Source: CAYVCG01 sp964449985 (GTDB lineage Bacteria > Bacillota > Clostridia > Lachnospirales > WRAX01). From it: a DNA stretch of 28,781 bases. Positions 8,489-15,825 of this stretch are shown here, one piece after another (position 1 is the first letter of the stretch; each line of letters starts with the position of its first letter). Under the pieces are notes generated by a model. That model saw only the letters and a program-made list of their open reading frames with translations. It did no database searches and was not told the origin of the DNA. Position numbers and translations under genes: made by a program. The stretch is taken from assembly GCA_964449985.1 (NCBI GenBank), contig CAYVCG010000025.1, forward strand, positions 1-28,781. Direction: 5' to 3'.

Positions 8489-8608
8489 ATTTCAACGAAA
8501 AAAGATAGTAAACAGTTTCGAAAACAAGCCTATCACAATAAAATGGTATTGAGGGTAGGCAAATCCTGCATCAATATTTGCTTTGTTTATTTTATGGAGG
8601 TAGTTGCT

Positions 8609-9700
8609 ATGGCTACATTAAGCGTATGTATGATTGTGAAAAATGAGAGGGATGTTATTGGCAGATGTTTAGAGTGCGTGAAAAATATTGCGGACGAAAT
8701 AATAATCGTAGACACGGGCTCTGTCGACAGCACAAAAGAAATTGCAAAGACGTATACTGATAAGCTTTATGACTTTGAATGGATTGATGATTTTGCTGCT
8801 GCAAGAAACTTTTCTTTCTCAAAAGCTACTATGGATTATGTTATGTGGCTTGATGCTGATGATATAATTGATGAGGAAAACCAATCAAGAATTAAAGAAC
8901 TTCTTAAAGATTTGGATGAAACTACAGATATGATTATGCTAAGATATGATGTCGCTTTTGATGAAAAAGGCGTTCCCACTTTTAGTTATTATCGTGAAAG
9001 AATTTTTAAAAGAATCAAAGGTTTTAAATGGATTGGAGAAATACATGAGGTTATAGCACCAGAAGGGAATATTGTCTACAAAGATATATCCATTTGTCAT
9101 AAAAAAATGCGCCCTAATGAACCCGAAAGAAACCTGAAGATTTTCAAACGTATGATTAGTGAGGGTAAAACGCTAGACCCAAGACAGCGCTTTTATTATG
9201 CAAGAGAGCTTAGCAATAACGGCTACAATGACGAAGCGATTGAAGAGTTTAATAAGTTTTTGGATGCAGGCAACGGTTGGATCGAAAATAACATTAGTGC
9301 TTGTTCAGATCTTGCAAAATGTTATAAAAGAGCAGGGGATCAGGCTATGGAATTAAGATCACTGCTGCGTAGTTTTATGTATGATTTTCCGAGAGCAGAA
9401 ATCTGCTGTGATATAGGAACATATTTCTTGGAACGAAACAAATATAATCTGGCGATATTTTGGTATAAACTAGCAGCTGATAGAGAATATAATGAAGAGC
9501 GGGGCGGTTTTCATTCTCCAGATTGTTACGGATATATACCAAATATACAGCTATGCGTATGTTATGACAAACTGGGAGAATATGAAAAAGCAAGCCACTA
9601 TAACGATATAGCAGGAACATTTAAGCCAGGCAACAAAAGCGTTCTTTATAACAAACAATATTTTGAGAGCTTGATCAAGCAAAAATCTGAAAATCAATAA
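8609..9700 (+). CDS. SunS-like family 2 glycosyltransferase with TPR-like C-terminal region
   Basis: A 363-residue cytoplasmic glycosyltransferase. The GT-A domain (~1-225) shows LSVCMIVKNERDVIGRCLE, the nucleotide-binding IVDTGSVDST (D35) and the metal site WLDADD (D82, D84). The C-terminal part (~225-360) has paired helices such as FYYARELSNNGYNDEAIEEFNKFL and YDKLGEYEKASHYNDIAG, typical of tetratricopeptide repeats. The same layout occurs in SunS, which glycosylates a bacteriocin cysteine, and in many clostridial enzymes of unknown acceptor. No bacteriocin precursor is visible nearby, so the acceptor is unknown. The start is ATG 8609 with GGAGG (8596-8600) 8 nt upstream; an earlier in-frame ATG at 8543 lacks a ribosome site and would add 22 unrelated residues. 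Confidence 0.87.
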   Translation: MATLSVCMIVKNERDVIGRCLECVKNIADEIIIVDTGSVDSTKEIAKTYTDKLYDFEWIDDFAAARNFSFSKATMDYVMWLDADDIIDEENQSRIKELLKDLDETTDMIMLRYDVAFDEKGVPTFSYYRERIFKRIKGFKWIGEIHEVIAPEGNIVYKDISICHKKMRPNEPERNLKIFKRMISEGKTLDPRQRFYYARELSNNGYNDEAIEEFNKFLDAGNGWIENNISACSDLAKCYKRAGDQAMELRSLLRSFMYDFPRAEICCDIGTYFLERNKYNLAIFWYKLAADREYNEERGGFHSPDCYGYIPNIQLCVCYDKLGEYEKASHYNDIAGTFKPGNKSVLYNKQYFESLIKQKSENQ

Positions 9701-9773
9701 GAAAAATTAACGTGAGTTCGATGAGGCCGAATATGCCGCTTTAGCGTTGAAGTCGGGAAATAAATTATTGACA

Positions 9774-9810
9774 AAAGGGTTGGAAAACATGAACAGTTTT
9801 CCAACCCTTT
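9774..9810. terminator. Bidirectional hairpin terminator between the glycosyltransferase gene and yabG
   Basis: A perfect 15-bp stem, AAAGGGTTGGAAAAC (9774-9788) with its complement (9796-9810), closes a 7-nt loop. A/T-rich flanks give a T tract in either direction (weak on plus, TTTTGT on minus). It lies 16 nt after the yabG stop. Confidence 0.8.
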
Positions 9811-9826
9811 AAAAAAAGATTCTTAA

Positions 9827-10651
9827 TTAGTATTCTATTTGAAGGTCTGTGCCTTCTCTAAGAGTGCCTCTTGTTTGATAAGCACCCATGCCGCTGTTTC
9901 CTGTAATTGTGTTTTCCAATATTTCATCTGCACTCAAGACTTTATCAAATGGCGTGTATGCAATCCTTTCCGCAATCAATAATGGGTCGAGAGCATGGAT
10001 AAGTATGCGCTTTGGGCTGGAAGCTATATTTGCACCGTTGTTTATCAATGACTCAAAAAATGATTGACATGCCCCAGCTATAATTATCAAGCTGTCTTTT
10101 GATGGCTGAAATAACCTTGCTTTTTTAACCGCTTCAATAAAATATTTTGAGCTTTTATATTTTTCAATATTGTTTTTATCATTTTTGTCTGCAAGAGAGT
10201 CATGGCCGGTTATTATTAATATATCCGGCATATGCTTCTTTAATAGTTCTTCAATTTTTTGGGGTTGTTCGTATTCTGGAATAATTCTGCAATCTGCACG
10301 CATTTCAAGCTTTTTATAGCAATATTTGCATAGATTCAAATATTGCCTATCGGCATCGATATGCAAAACCTTGCCGGGCAGTTGATTAATTCCCGTTTGC
10401 ATTTGTGCGCTTTTTGCTTTTCTTTTATCCAATATGCTATCTATCGTTTGATTTAGTTCCTGTTTGAATTCGTTTGAGAAATCGTGAATATTGCTGACTT
10501 TAATAGGGACCAGGTCTTCTTCCTCCGCTGATACGCAAAGCCGATAATTCATACCATTTAACATATATGTTCCGTCATCTTTTATGTCTACAATATGGAA
10601 ATAAATATCACAATTGTATGCTCGCCTTGCGACTATATCGCCTTTTTTCAT
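9827..10651 (-). CDS. yabG: Sporulation-specific protease YabG
   Basis: A 274-residue cysteine protease that trims spore coat and cortex proteins in the mother cell (and processes germination proteins in Clostridioides difficile). Characteristic blocks are an SH3-like start (MKKGDIVARRAYNCDIYFHI), GKVLHIDADRQYLNLC, PDILIITGHDSL (H150, likely catalytic), YKSSKYFIEAVKKAR, IIIAGACQSFFE (C195, likely nucleophile), ANIASSPKRILIHALDP, IAYTPFDKV and the C-terminal TRGTLREG. Length and order match the family. AGGTGA precedes the ATG on the minus strand. In Bacillus the gene is controlled by sigma-K; upstream there is a CATATACATTA stretch on the minus strand, but no convincing -35, so I do not call a promoter. 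Its presence marks the host as an endospore former. Confidence 0.95.
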   Translation of the reverse strand: MKKGDIVARRAYNCDIYFHIVDIKDDGTYMLNGMNYRLCVSAEEEDLVPIKVSNIHDFSNEFKQELNQTIDSILDKRKAKSAQMQTGINQLPGKVLHIDADRQYLNLCKYCYKKLEMRADCRIIPEYEQPQKIEELLKKHMPDILIITGHDSLADKNDKNNIEKYKSSKYFIEAVKKARLFQPSKDSLIIIAGACQSFFESLINNGANIASSPKRILIHALDPLLIAERIAYTPFDKVLSADEILENTITGNSGMGAYQTRGTLREGTDLQIEY

Positions 10652-10749
10652 AAAGCTTCACCTACTGTCGGCTCTTGTCTTATATATTAATGTATATGCT
10701 AGGATAATTCTTTGTGCTACTGCTATTAAAAGGCATGGAGCGGATGAAA

Positions 10750-10795
10750 AAATAGAGCGATGACTTAGAATTGATATAAAGTCATCGTTCTATTT
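10750..10795 (-). terminator. Terminator of the rubrerythrin gene
   Basis: A 17-bp stem (10750-10766 with 10779-10795, one G-U pair) closes a 12-nt loop. On the minus strand it leads into a T-rich tract (ATTTTTTC), 33 nt after the rubrerythrin stop. Confidence 0.8.
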
Positions 10796-10827
10796 AGGTA
10801 AACACTATTTAATACAGTTCGTATTTC

Positions 10828-11370
10828 TTAGTAGTTAATCACGCGCATAGAAAAATATGCTTTTGGATGGTCGCAAACAGGGCATTTTTCAGGAGCTTTT
10901 TCACCAACGTGAATATGTCCGCAATTTCCGCAAATCCAAACAACCTTTTCTTTTTTAGCAAACACAGTACCATCTTCAACATTTTTTAAGAGGGCAAGAT
11001 AACGTTCTTCATGCTCTTTTTCAATCTTTCCAACTGCTTCAAAAAGATATGCAATTTTATCAAAGCCTTCTTCTTTTGCTTCTTTTGCCATTCTTGCATA
11101 CATATCTGTCCATTCGCCGTTTTCTCCAGAAGCAGCATCTTTCAAATTATCTGCAGTAGTAGGAACATCGCCATTATGTAAAAGCTTAAACCACATTTTT
11201 GCGTGCTCTTTTTCGTTATTTGCTGTTTCTTCAAATATAGCAGCAATTTGTTCATAACCTTCCTGACGAGCTTTGGATGAATAGTAAGTATATTTGTTTC
11301 TTGCTTGGCTTTCTCCTGCGAAAGCTGCCATTAAATTTGCTTCAGTTTTTGTACCTTTTAAATTTGCCAT
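10828..11370 (-). CDS. rbr: Rubrerythrin
   Basis: A 180-residue cytoplasmic peroxidase that reduces hydrogen peroxide at a diiron site, protecting anaerobes from oxygen. The four-helix domain (1-140) carries the two ExxH motifs (E53-H56 and E117-H120) plus E20 and E98-type carboxylates; the C-terminal rubredoxin-like domain has CGNC (C147, C150) and CPVC (C163, C166), which hold one iron. Length and layout are those of classical rubrerythrin. The start is ATG 11370, after TAAGGAGG; an in-frame ATG at 11415 would add 15 residues and has no ribosome site. It is divergent from perR and has a perfect promoter with a Fur/PerR-type operator just downstream of the transcription start, so it is very likely peroxide- or iron-controlled. 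Confidence 0.96.
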   Translation of the reverse strand: MANLKGTKTEANLMAAFAGESQARNKYTYYSSKARQEGYEQIAAIFEETANNEKEHAKMWFKLLHNGDVPTTADNLKDAASGENGEWTDMYARMAKEAKEEGFDKIAYLFEAVGKIEKEHEERYLALLKNVEDGTVFAKKEKVVWICGNCGHIHVGEKAPEKCPVCDHPKAYFSMRVINY

Positions 11371-11420
11371 AATAATTTCCTCCTTAAAGTTATAATAAAT
11401 TAAAATCATATCCAAGATTT

Positions 11421-11439
11421 AATAATGAGAATCATTACT
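11421..11439. promoter_or_regulatory. Fur/PerR-type operator in front of rubrerythrin
   Basis: The core TAATGA-GAA-TCATTA (11423-11437) is a perfect 6-3-6 inverted repeat, and the 19-bp frame agrees at 15 positions with the classical Fur box GATAATGATAATCATTATC. It covers the expected start of the rubrerythrin transcript, a repressing position. Confidence 0.82.
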
Positions 11440-11445
11440 AAAAAG

Positions 11446-11474
11446 ATTATATACTGTAAAGTCTTTTTTGTCAA
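11446..11474 (-). promoter_or_regulatory. Consensus sigma-A promoter of rubrerythrin
   Basis: On the minus strand TTGACA (11474-11469), a 17-nt spacer and TATAAT (11451-11446) match the consensus at all 12 positions. The untranslated leader is about 65 nt. Confidence 0.93.
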
Positions 11475-11480
11475 TAGGTC

Positions 11481-11509
11481 TTTACAAAAAAATTATTATC
11501 GTGTATTAT
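11481..11509 (+). promoter_or_regulatory. Promoter of perR
   Basis: TTTACA (11481-11486), a 17-nt spacer and TATTAT (11504-11509) point rightward to perR. Its -35 is only 6 nt from the -35 of the divergent rubrerythrin promoter. Confidence 0.65.
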
Positions 11510-11550
11510 AATAATAGTAATGGTTATGATTATAGTTATAATAGTAATAG
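11506..11550. promoter_or_regulatory. Tandem PerR-box-like repeats in the perR leader
   Basis: TTATAATAATAGTAA (11506-11520) matches the PerR box TTATAATNATTATAA at 12 of 14 fixed positions and overlaps the perR -10. A second related copy, TTATAATAGTAATAG (11536-11550), lies 30 bp downstream and is weaker (11 of 14). The placement suggests autoregulation. The area is very AT-rich, so only the first copy is persuasive. Confidence 0.55.
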
Positions 11551-11572
11551 TTATTTAAAAGAGGTGAGGGGA

Positions 11573-11944
11573 ATGAAAACAACAAAACAAAAAGAGGCTA
11601 TCCTCGCGGCGGTTTGCACCATGAGAAACCACCCCACCGCAGATGAGATTTATCATAAGCTGAAGAAAGATAATGAAAGGCTCAGTCTTGGAACAGTCTA
11701 TCGCAATCTGAGCGCATTTACGGAAAACGGAGATATACGCAAGGTGTCTGTCCCCGGCTTTGGAGATAGATTTGATTTTCGGCTTGATGAGCATGAGCAT
11801 ATGTATTGTGAGAAATGCGGAAGGGTTTATGATGTAAACATTAATTTTAGCGTGAATGATGTTTTATCTAATAAAAATAATGTTAAAATTACAGGGTATA
11901 AGCTTATGCTTTATGGCTTATGCGAAAATTGTAATGATAAATAA
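11573..11944 (+). CDS. perR: PerR-type peroxide-sensing repressor (Fur family)
   Basis: A 123-residue DNA-binding repressor. The winged helix (1-60) contains RNHPTADEIY and SLGTVYRNLSAF. The metal sites are readable: structural zinc at CEKC (C79, C82) and CENC (C117, C120), and the regulatory site from H20, D68 (RFDF), H74 and H76 (HEHMYC) and D87 (VYDV). The Asp rather than Glu at the last position is the usual mark of PerR over Fur. PerR with Fe(II) is oxidised by peroxide at its histidines and releases DNA. The start is ATG 11573 after GAGGTGAGGG; a GTG at 11468 would read through the promoter repeats and is rejected. The divergent rubrerythrin gene and the operator between them support the role. 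Confidence 0.88.
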   Translation: MKTTKQKEAILAAVCTMRNHPTADEIYHKLKKDNERLSLGTVYRNLSAFTENGDIRKVSVPGFGDRFDFRLDEHEHMYCEKCGRVYDVNINFSVNDVLSNKNNVKITGYKLMLYGLCENCNDK

Positions 11945-11953
11945 TTTTATTAA

Positions 11954-11988
11954 ACGGCTGTTTGGATGGATTTCGTCTAAACAGCCGT
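11954..11988 (+). terminator. Hairpin terminator after perR
   Basis: A 13-bp stem (11954-11966 with 11976-11988, one G-U) closes a 9-nt loop, 9 nt after the stop codon. The downstream T tract is poor (CTGTATGTGTTT), so termination may be weak or factor-assisted. Confidence 0.6.
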
Positions 11989-12092
11989 CTGTATGTGTTT
12001 ATATTATTTGCGAATTAAGTTGTCATAATATAAAATTGTTTGAGAGATTTAATGCCCTATATGCATAGTACTATATGAAAGGAGCTGAACAA

Positions 12093-12644
12093 ATGAGTTT
12101 TACGGAAACTGAACTTGTGGCACACATAAAAAATCGCAATACGAAAGCCTACGAGTCTTTAATTCAAACGTATAGCAAGCCGGTTTATTACTTGGCGGCT
12201 AATATTCTTCGATCCGGAAGCAAAGAGGATATAGAAGAATGTGTTTCCGACGTGATGCTGGAAGTTTGGCTTAAGATTGACAAATTTGACAGCGAAAGGG
12301 GCAATTTTAAAACATGGATATTAATTCTTACAAAGTATAAAGCGCTGGAATACAGGCGTAAGACAGAAAAATCCAACGTGGAAAATATTGAAGACTATTT
12401 AGAAACTCAGGCTGACGAGCTACATACTGTGGAACGGCTTATTGTTAGCAGGGAAACGCAGGAACGCCTTATTGAGGCCATAGACACGTTTAACAAGGTT
12501 GATAAAGAGCTTTTTATAAGACGGTATTTCTTCAATGAAAAAATCAATGACTTAATGAACGCTCTAGGCTTAAGCCGATCAGCTATAGACAACAGGCTTA
12601 TGAGGGGAAGAAAAATCATTAAGGAGGTTATGTCCCATGAATGA
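12093..12644 (+). CDS. ECF-type RNA polymerase sigma factor
   Basis: A 183-residue sigma-70 family protein of the extracytoplasmic-function type. Region 2 (~20-88) includes YESLIQTYSKPVYYLAANIL, the core-binding DVMLEVWLKID and the -10 recognition stretch FKTWILILTKYKALEYRRK. Region 4 (~125-178) holds IDTFNKVDKELFIRRYFF and the helix-turn-helix INDLMNALGLSRSAIDNRLMRGRK. The start is ATG 12093, 9 nt after AAAGGAG; the ATG at 12075 precedes that site. The stop codon overlaps the next start by 8 nt, so sigma and membrane partner are translationally coupled, the usual arrangement for a sigma/anti-sigma pair. Its promoter was not identified with confidence. Confidence 0.92.
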   Translation: MSFTETELVAHIKNRNTKAYESLIQTYSKPVYYLAANILRSGSKEDIEECVSDVMLEVWLKIDKFDSERGNFKTWILILTKYKALEYRRKTEKSNVENIEDYLETQADELHTVERLIVSRETQERLIEAIDTFNKVDKELFIRRYFFNEKINDLMNALGLSRSAIDNRLMRGRKIIKEVMSHE

Positions 12645-14007
12645 AAACGAAATTCATGAGCTTATTCAAAACATGGATAATGATTTATTTGAAAAAGGTT
12701 TAGAGGAATTGGTTGAAGGTATGGATATTGATATAGAATCCATTTCAAAAAAAGCACACGCAAAATTAAAAAAGGAGTCGATTAAAATGAAAAAAAGAAG
12801 ATTTATTCCCGTTGCCGCTGCTGCGTCATTGGTTGCTGTTTTAGGTTTTTCAACAGTCTATGCATCAGAAATCTCTGAGTTTTTATCATCATTCTTTAAC
12901 AAAACTGCTGTTTATGACACTGTAGCTGAAGGGGATGCATTTTTCCTTTCCCAACCTTTTGCCATAGATGGAGGCAGTATTTTAAATTTAATCTTCACAA
13001 ATGATTCATTGGTGATTACGATGGATTATACTTTGGAAGATGATAAATGCCCGGACATGGAGATTGCAAACAGCAAAGGCAATAAATATGAAGCTGTTGG
13101 TTATGGACATACGGACAAAGGCTTGATGATTAACTTTATGGATACAGAAGTAGATGAATTAAGGTATGCTCCGACAGAAAAAATCACTTTTTCGGTTGGC
13201 AATAAGGACTATGACATTACTCTTTCAAAAGGAGAGCCTGTCATTAATAACGGCGAAATCATTCCTGCTCGTCAAGAGGAGATTAAGATAGATGATAGCG
13301 CTGATAAAGATGTCGAGAATATTGCTCCAATTAATATTGACTGGGTAAAAATAGGATATCAAAAAACGGACAACGGTTTTAAAATATTAACCAACTTTGA
13401 TAATCCCGATATAAGGCTTAGCTCAATAGGTAAGCCCGTAGTAGAGAACGGCGAAACTTCATTTAAAAATGACCCGAGTGGCGGAATATTAGGCAGTGGA
13501 CCATCATCTGAAACATTGCCGCTTGAGGGAACTGATAGCGAAAACAACACTTATACATTCCAAAAAGACGAAAACGCTGTTGGCAGACCAATCACCACAT
13601 TTATTTCTGATGTTATTGGCGATGTATCCGTTAAAATCCCTAGCTTACTCGTAAGCTATGAAAAAGAATGCGCAAGATTCCCTATCCAAATACCGGATAT
13701 AAACGAGGAGCAAGAGATTAATAAAGAAATAGACTTAGGTATTCAAAAGATGGTTCTGCAAACAGTAAAAAGAACATCAGAAACAACTGTAGATCTTGTT
13801 TTTGCTCTTAATACCGCCGGGGAAAATGGCGTTACTATAAGAGATGCTCATATATACACCCCTGACGTAGTAAGCGGAGACTGCAAATGGAACAATGACA
13901 CAGCCACTATGACGCTTACTTTTGATAAGGATATCGATAGCGCAGATGTTAGAATTTCTTGGCCAGTCTTTGTTATTAATGGCAACTGGGTTGTTGATGT
14001 AAAGTAA
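12637..14007 (+). CDS. Membrane-anchored anti-sigma factor, DUF4179-like
   Basis: A 456-residue single-pass protein. Residues 1-54 are cytoplasmic, acidic and helical (IHELIQNMDNDLFEKGLEEL), fit to bind the sigma factor; a basic KMKKRR precedes one membrane segment (~56-76, FIPVAAAASLVAVLGFSTVYA). About 380 residues lie outside the cell as beta-rich domains with no catalytic motif seen. The layout matches DUF4179/DUF5643 proteins that clostridia encode behind ECF sigma genes. The external part probably senses an envelope signal; the signal is unknown. It overlaps the sigma gene by 8 nt, and the ribosome site AAGGAGG (12621-12627) lies in the sigma coding end. Confidence 0.82.
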   Translation: MNENEIHELIQNMDNDLFEKGLEELVEGMDIDIESISKKAHAKLKKESIKMKKRRFIPVAAAASLVAVLGFSTVYASEISEFLSSFFNKTAVYDTVAEGDAFFLSQPFAIDGGSILNLIFTNDSLVITMDYTLEDDKCPDMEIANSKGNKYEAVGYGHTDKGLMINFMDTEVDELRYAPTEKITFSVGNKDYDITLSKGEPVINNGEIIPARQEEIKIDDSADKDVENIAPINIDWVKIGYQKTDNGFKILTNFDNPDIRLSSIGKPVVENGETSFKNDPSGGILGSGPSSETLPLEGTDSENNTYTFQKDENAVGRPITTFISDVIGDVSVKIPSLLVSYEKECARFPIQIPDINEEQEINKEIDLGIQKMVLQTVKRTSETTVDLVFALNTAGENGVTIRDAHIYTPDVVSGDCKWNNDTATMTLTFDKDIDSADVRISWPVFVINGNWVVDVK

Positions 14008-14033
14008 AGGTTAAAAGGATTTAATAAAAGATT

Positions 14034-14070
14034 GGGGCTGTCTTGCTAAGAAAAAAAGCAAGGCAGCTCC
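14034..14070 (+). terminator. Hairpin terminator after the sigma/anti-sigma operon
   Basis: A 14-bp stem (14034-14047 with 14057-14070, two G-U pairs) has an A-rich 9-nt loop and is followed by TTAATATTT. It lies 26 nt after the stop. Confidence 0.75.
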
Positions 14071-14198
14071 TTAATATTTGAGTTTCAATGCAATAATTAA
14101 AATCAGCCAAATATAAATAGGCAAAAGGGCATGGCAAAATACGCTAACTCACATTCATATGATTCAGCGGGCAAAATAATCTATTCAATTATCAAAGT

Positions 14199-14837
14199 TT
14201 AAGCAGAATTAAGTAAGTGAGCAGTAACGCCATGAAGTTCGCGATTCTTTTTGCTGTGGAGCTTGTTAATATTTAACTGGCCATTTTTCATATGGTCGTC
14301 TTTCATTCGCATAAAAGTCGCATCACTATCTGTTTTTGAGAAGCTGTTTCGACCTTTGAATGTCTCATTGTAACTTGTGTATTTCACCTTACCAGTGAGA
14401 TATTCAGTTAAGGTCTCAATATCTTTTTGCAGTTGGCTTTTTCGCTTGCCACGTCCGTACACAAACTCCATACCGTTCGCAAGGTTTTTAAGAGCATCCA
14501 AATATCCATCCGCCGTTGAATCTGGAGCAACCAGCAATGGGTATCTAATCGATAAATCCACAAGCAGCTCTGTTAGCTTTTTATCGAGCCTTGCCTCATA
14601 TTTATTTGTGGATTTCTTTCAAACAAAGCTGTAACGGTTGGCCTGTGCCTCTATTTTTGTGCCATCAACAAAAAGATTAGTAAAATCTATTTCGCCGATG
14701 CCTTCCAGATAGTGAACAAGCTGGTAAAAAAGATTCTCCACAACCTCTCCTTGAAGCCTGTGCTTGATGAAACTCCAGAAGCGGTTGTTTGCCGCTGCAA
14801 AGCGACATTCGCTAATAGTGTTACTTTCAATTATATA
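14199..14837 (-). pseudogene. Degenerate IS1182-family transposase
   Basis: Reading leftward from 14837 the frame gives FAAANNRFWSFIKHRLQG, VENLFYQLVHYLEGIGEIDF, LFVDGTKIEAQANRYSFV, a stop, KKSTNKYEARLDKKL, then GKRKSQLQKDIETLTEYL and SKTDSDATFMRMKDDHMKNG. This is the middle of an IS1182-type DDE transposase; D-G-T-K and the DATFM block are typical. Three lesions are visible. The N-terminal ~100 residues are absent. TGG has become TGA at 14621-14619 (the usual FVWKK). After KNGQL the frame jumps to NINKLH, which in intact proteins is near the very end, so the segment with the last catalytic acidic residue is deleted. No terminal inverted repeats were recognised. It is a dead element, and it lies at the left border of the metal locus. 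Confidence 0.82.
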
Positions 14838-14854
14838 TCAGAACCTTATGTTAT

Positions 14855-14868
14855 ACAAGATATCTTGT
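14855..14868. repeat. 14-bp perfect palindrome
   Basis: ACAAGATATCTTGT is self-complementary and lies 4 nt upstream of a promoter -35 (14872). It could be an operator or a leftover of the adjacent insertion element. Confidence 0.4.
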
Positions 14869-14871
14869 TGC

Positions 14872-14900
14872 TTGACTTGATTGAAGTATAACTATATAAA
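14872..14900 (+). promoter_or_regulatory. Sigma-A promoter between the transposase remnant and the regulator pair
   Basis: TTGACT (14872-14877), 17 nt and TATAAA (14895-14900) form a good promoter. The only frame directly behind it is a 13-codon stub (MDEIQKLEQRNKE, 14901-14942) without a ribosome site. Nothing else coding was seen up to 15123, so it may add basal transcription to the response regulator gene or belong to a lost gene. Confidence 0.5.
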
Positions 14901-15066
14901 TGGATGAAATTCAAAAGCTTGAACAACGTAACAAAGAATGATATATTAAAAGGGTTATTATGCATATTCTGATTTTTCTTAAATTGATATGACTGTTTAT
15001 TGATTTTATCTTTGTTACTGTACGCTATGAACAGATAGAAACGGTGTTAACAGCACAAGGGCAAGT

Positions 15067-15088
15067 TCTCCACAAAATCTCCACAAAA
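15067..15088. promoter_or_regulatory. Tandem 11-bp direct repeat, likely response-regulator site (copy 1)
   Basis: TCTCCACAAAA occurs twice head to tail (15067-15077, 15078-15088), exactly one helical turn apart, as expected for an OmpR-family dimer. A weak -10-like TAAGCT begins 7 nt later (15095). A closely related pair lies at 16851-16872. Confidence 0.7.
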
Positions 15089-15123
15089 CGATGCTAAGCT
15101 GCTATATCAAAGGGGGTATTAGC

Positions 15124-15825
15124 TTGCAACAGAAAAGAATCTTAATAGTTGAAGATGAGCCCAAAATCGCCGAAGCGGTTGAGGCATATCTAAAAAAAGA
15201 CGGATACAGTACGCTTGTGGCATATGACGGCAGACAGGCTTTGTTGCTGTTTGAAAGGGAACACCCTAATATGATGATCCTCGACCTTATGCTCCCCCAC
15301 ATCTCCGGCGAGGACGTTTGCAAAGCTGTGCGGGAGCAGTCACGCATACCGATTATCATGTTGACCGCAAAAGCAAGCGAGGACAATAAAATTGACGGCT
15401 TAAACATTGGTGCTGACGATTATATGACAAAGCCATTTTCACCGAGAGAGCTTGTGGCAAGGGTGAACAGCCTGTTCCGCAGATGCAGTGACGGTATCTC
15501 GCCGTTATTTAACCGGGTTTCATGGAATAACGGCGATTTGGAGGTTGACTTTAACGCCTACACAATAAAAAAGCAAGGAGTAGCTGTAAGTCTTACCCCG
15601 AATGAGTTTAAGCTGCTTGCAACCTTGGCAAAGTACCCGAACAAAACCTTTACTCGATATGAACTGATTGAACTTGCTTTTGGTATTGACTTTGATGGCT
15701 ACGATCGCACAATCGACAGCCACATCAAAAACCTACGCGCAAAAATAGAAACCGACACAGCAAATCCTGTGTATATCCTTACTGTTCGTGGGATTGGGTA
15801 TAGATTTGGGGGAATAAGAAGGTGA
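15124..15825 (+). CDS. OmpR-family response regulator of the metal locus
   Basis: A 233-residue transcription factor. The receiver domain (1-120) has the acidic pocket VEDE (E10, D11), phosphoacceptor D54 in MMILDLMLP, T81 and K103 in MTKPF. The winged helix (~140-233) has VSLTPNEFKLLATLAKYPNKTFTRYEL and the recognition part YDRTIDSHIKNLRAKI, closing with VRGIGYRFGG. I choose TTG 15124: AAAGGGGG (15109-15116) is 7 nt upstream, while the ATG at 15091 has no ribosome site and sits right behind the direct repeats. Its stop overlaps the kinase start (GTGA). Position and shared repeats suggest it activates both its own gene and the copper genes downstream. Confidence 0.92.
   Translation: MQQKRILIVEDEPKIAEAVEAYLKKDGYSTLVAYDGRQALLLFEREHPNMMILDLMLPHISGEDVCKAVREQSRIPIIMLTAKASEDNKIDGLNIGADDYMTKPFSPRELVARVNSLFRRCSDGISPLFNRVSWNNGDLEVDFNAYTIKKQGVAVSLTPNEFKLLATLAKYPNKTFTRYELIELAFGIDFDGYDRTIDSHIKNLRAKIETDTANPVYILTVRGIGYRFGGIRR

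Noticed and set aside
9701..9773. Non-coding stretch with ACGTGAGTTCGATGAGG between the glycosyltransferase and the terminator
   Set aside because: I considered an insertion-sequence end or a small RNA, but found no inverted repeat, promoter or fold strong enough to support either.
11468..11572. N-terminal extension of PerR from GTG 11468
   Set aside because: It would translate the promoter and operator repeats into low-complexity Tyr/Asn/Ser residues; the ribosome site fits ATG 11573.
15091..15123. ATG 15091 as start of the response regulator
   Set aside because: No ribosome site upstream; AAAGGGGG at 15109-15116 points to TTG 15124, which also matches the usual length before the receiver domain.
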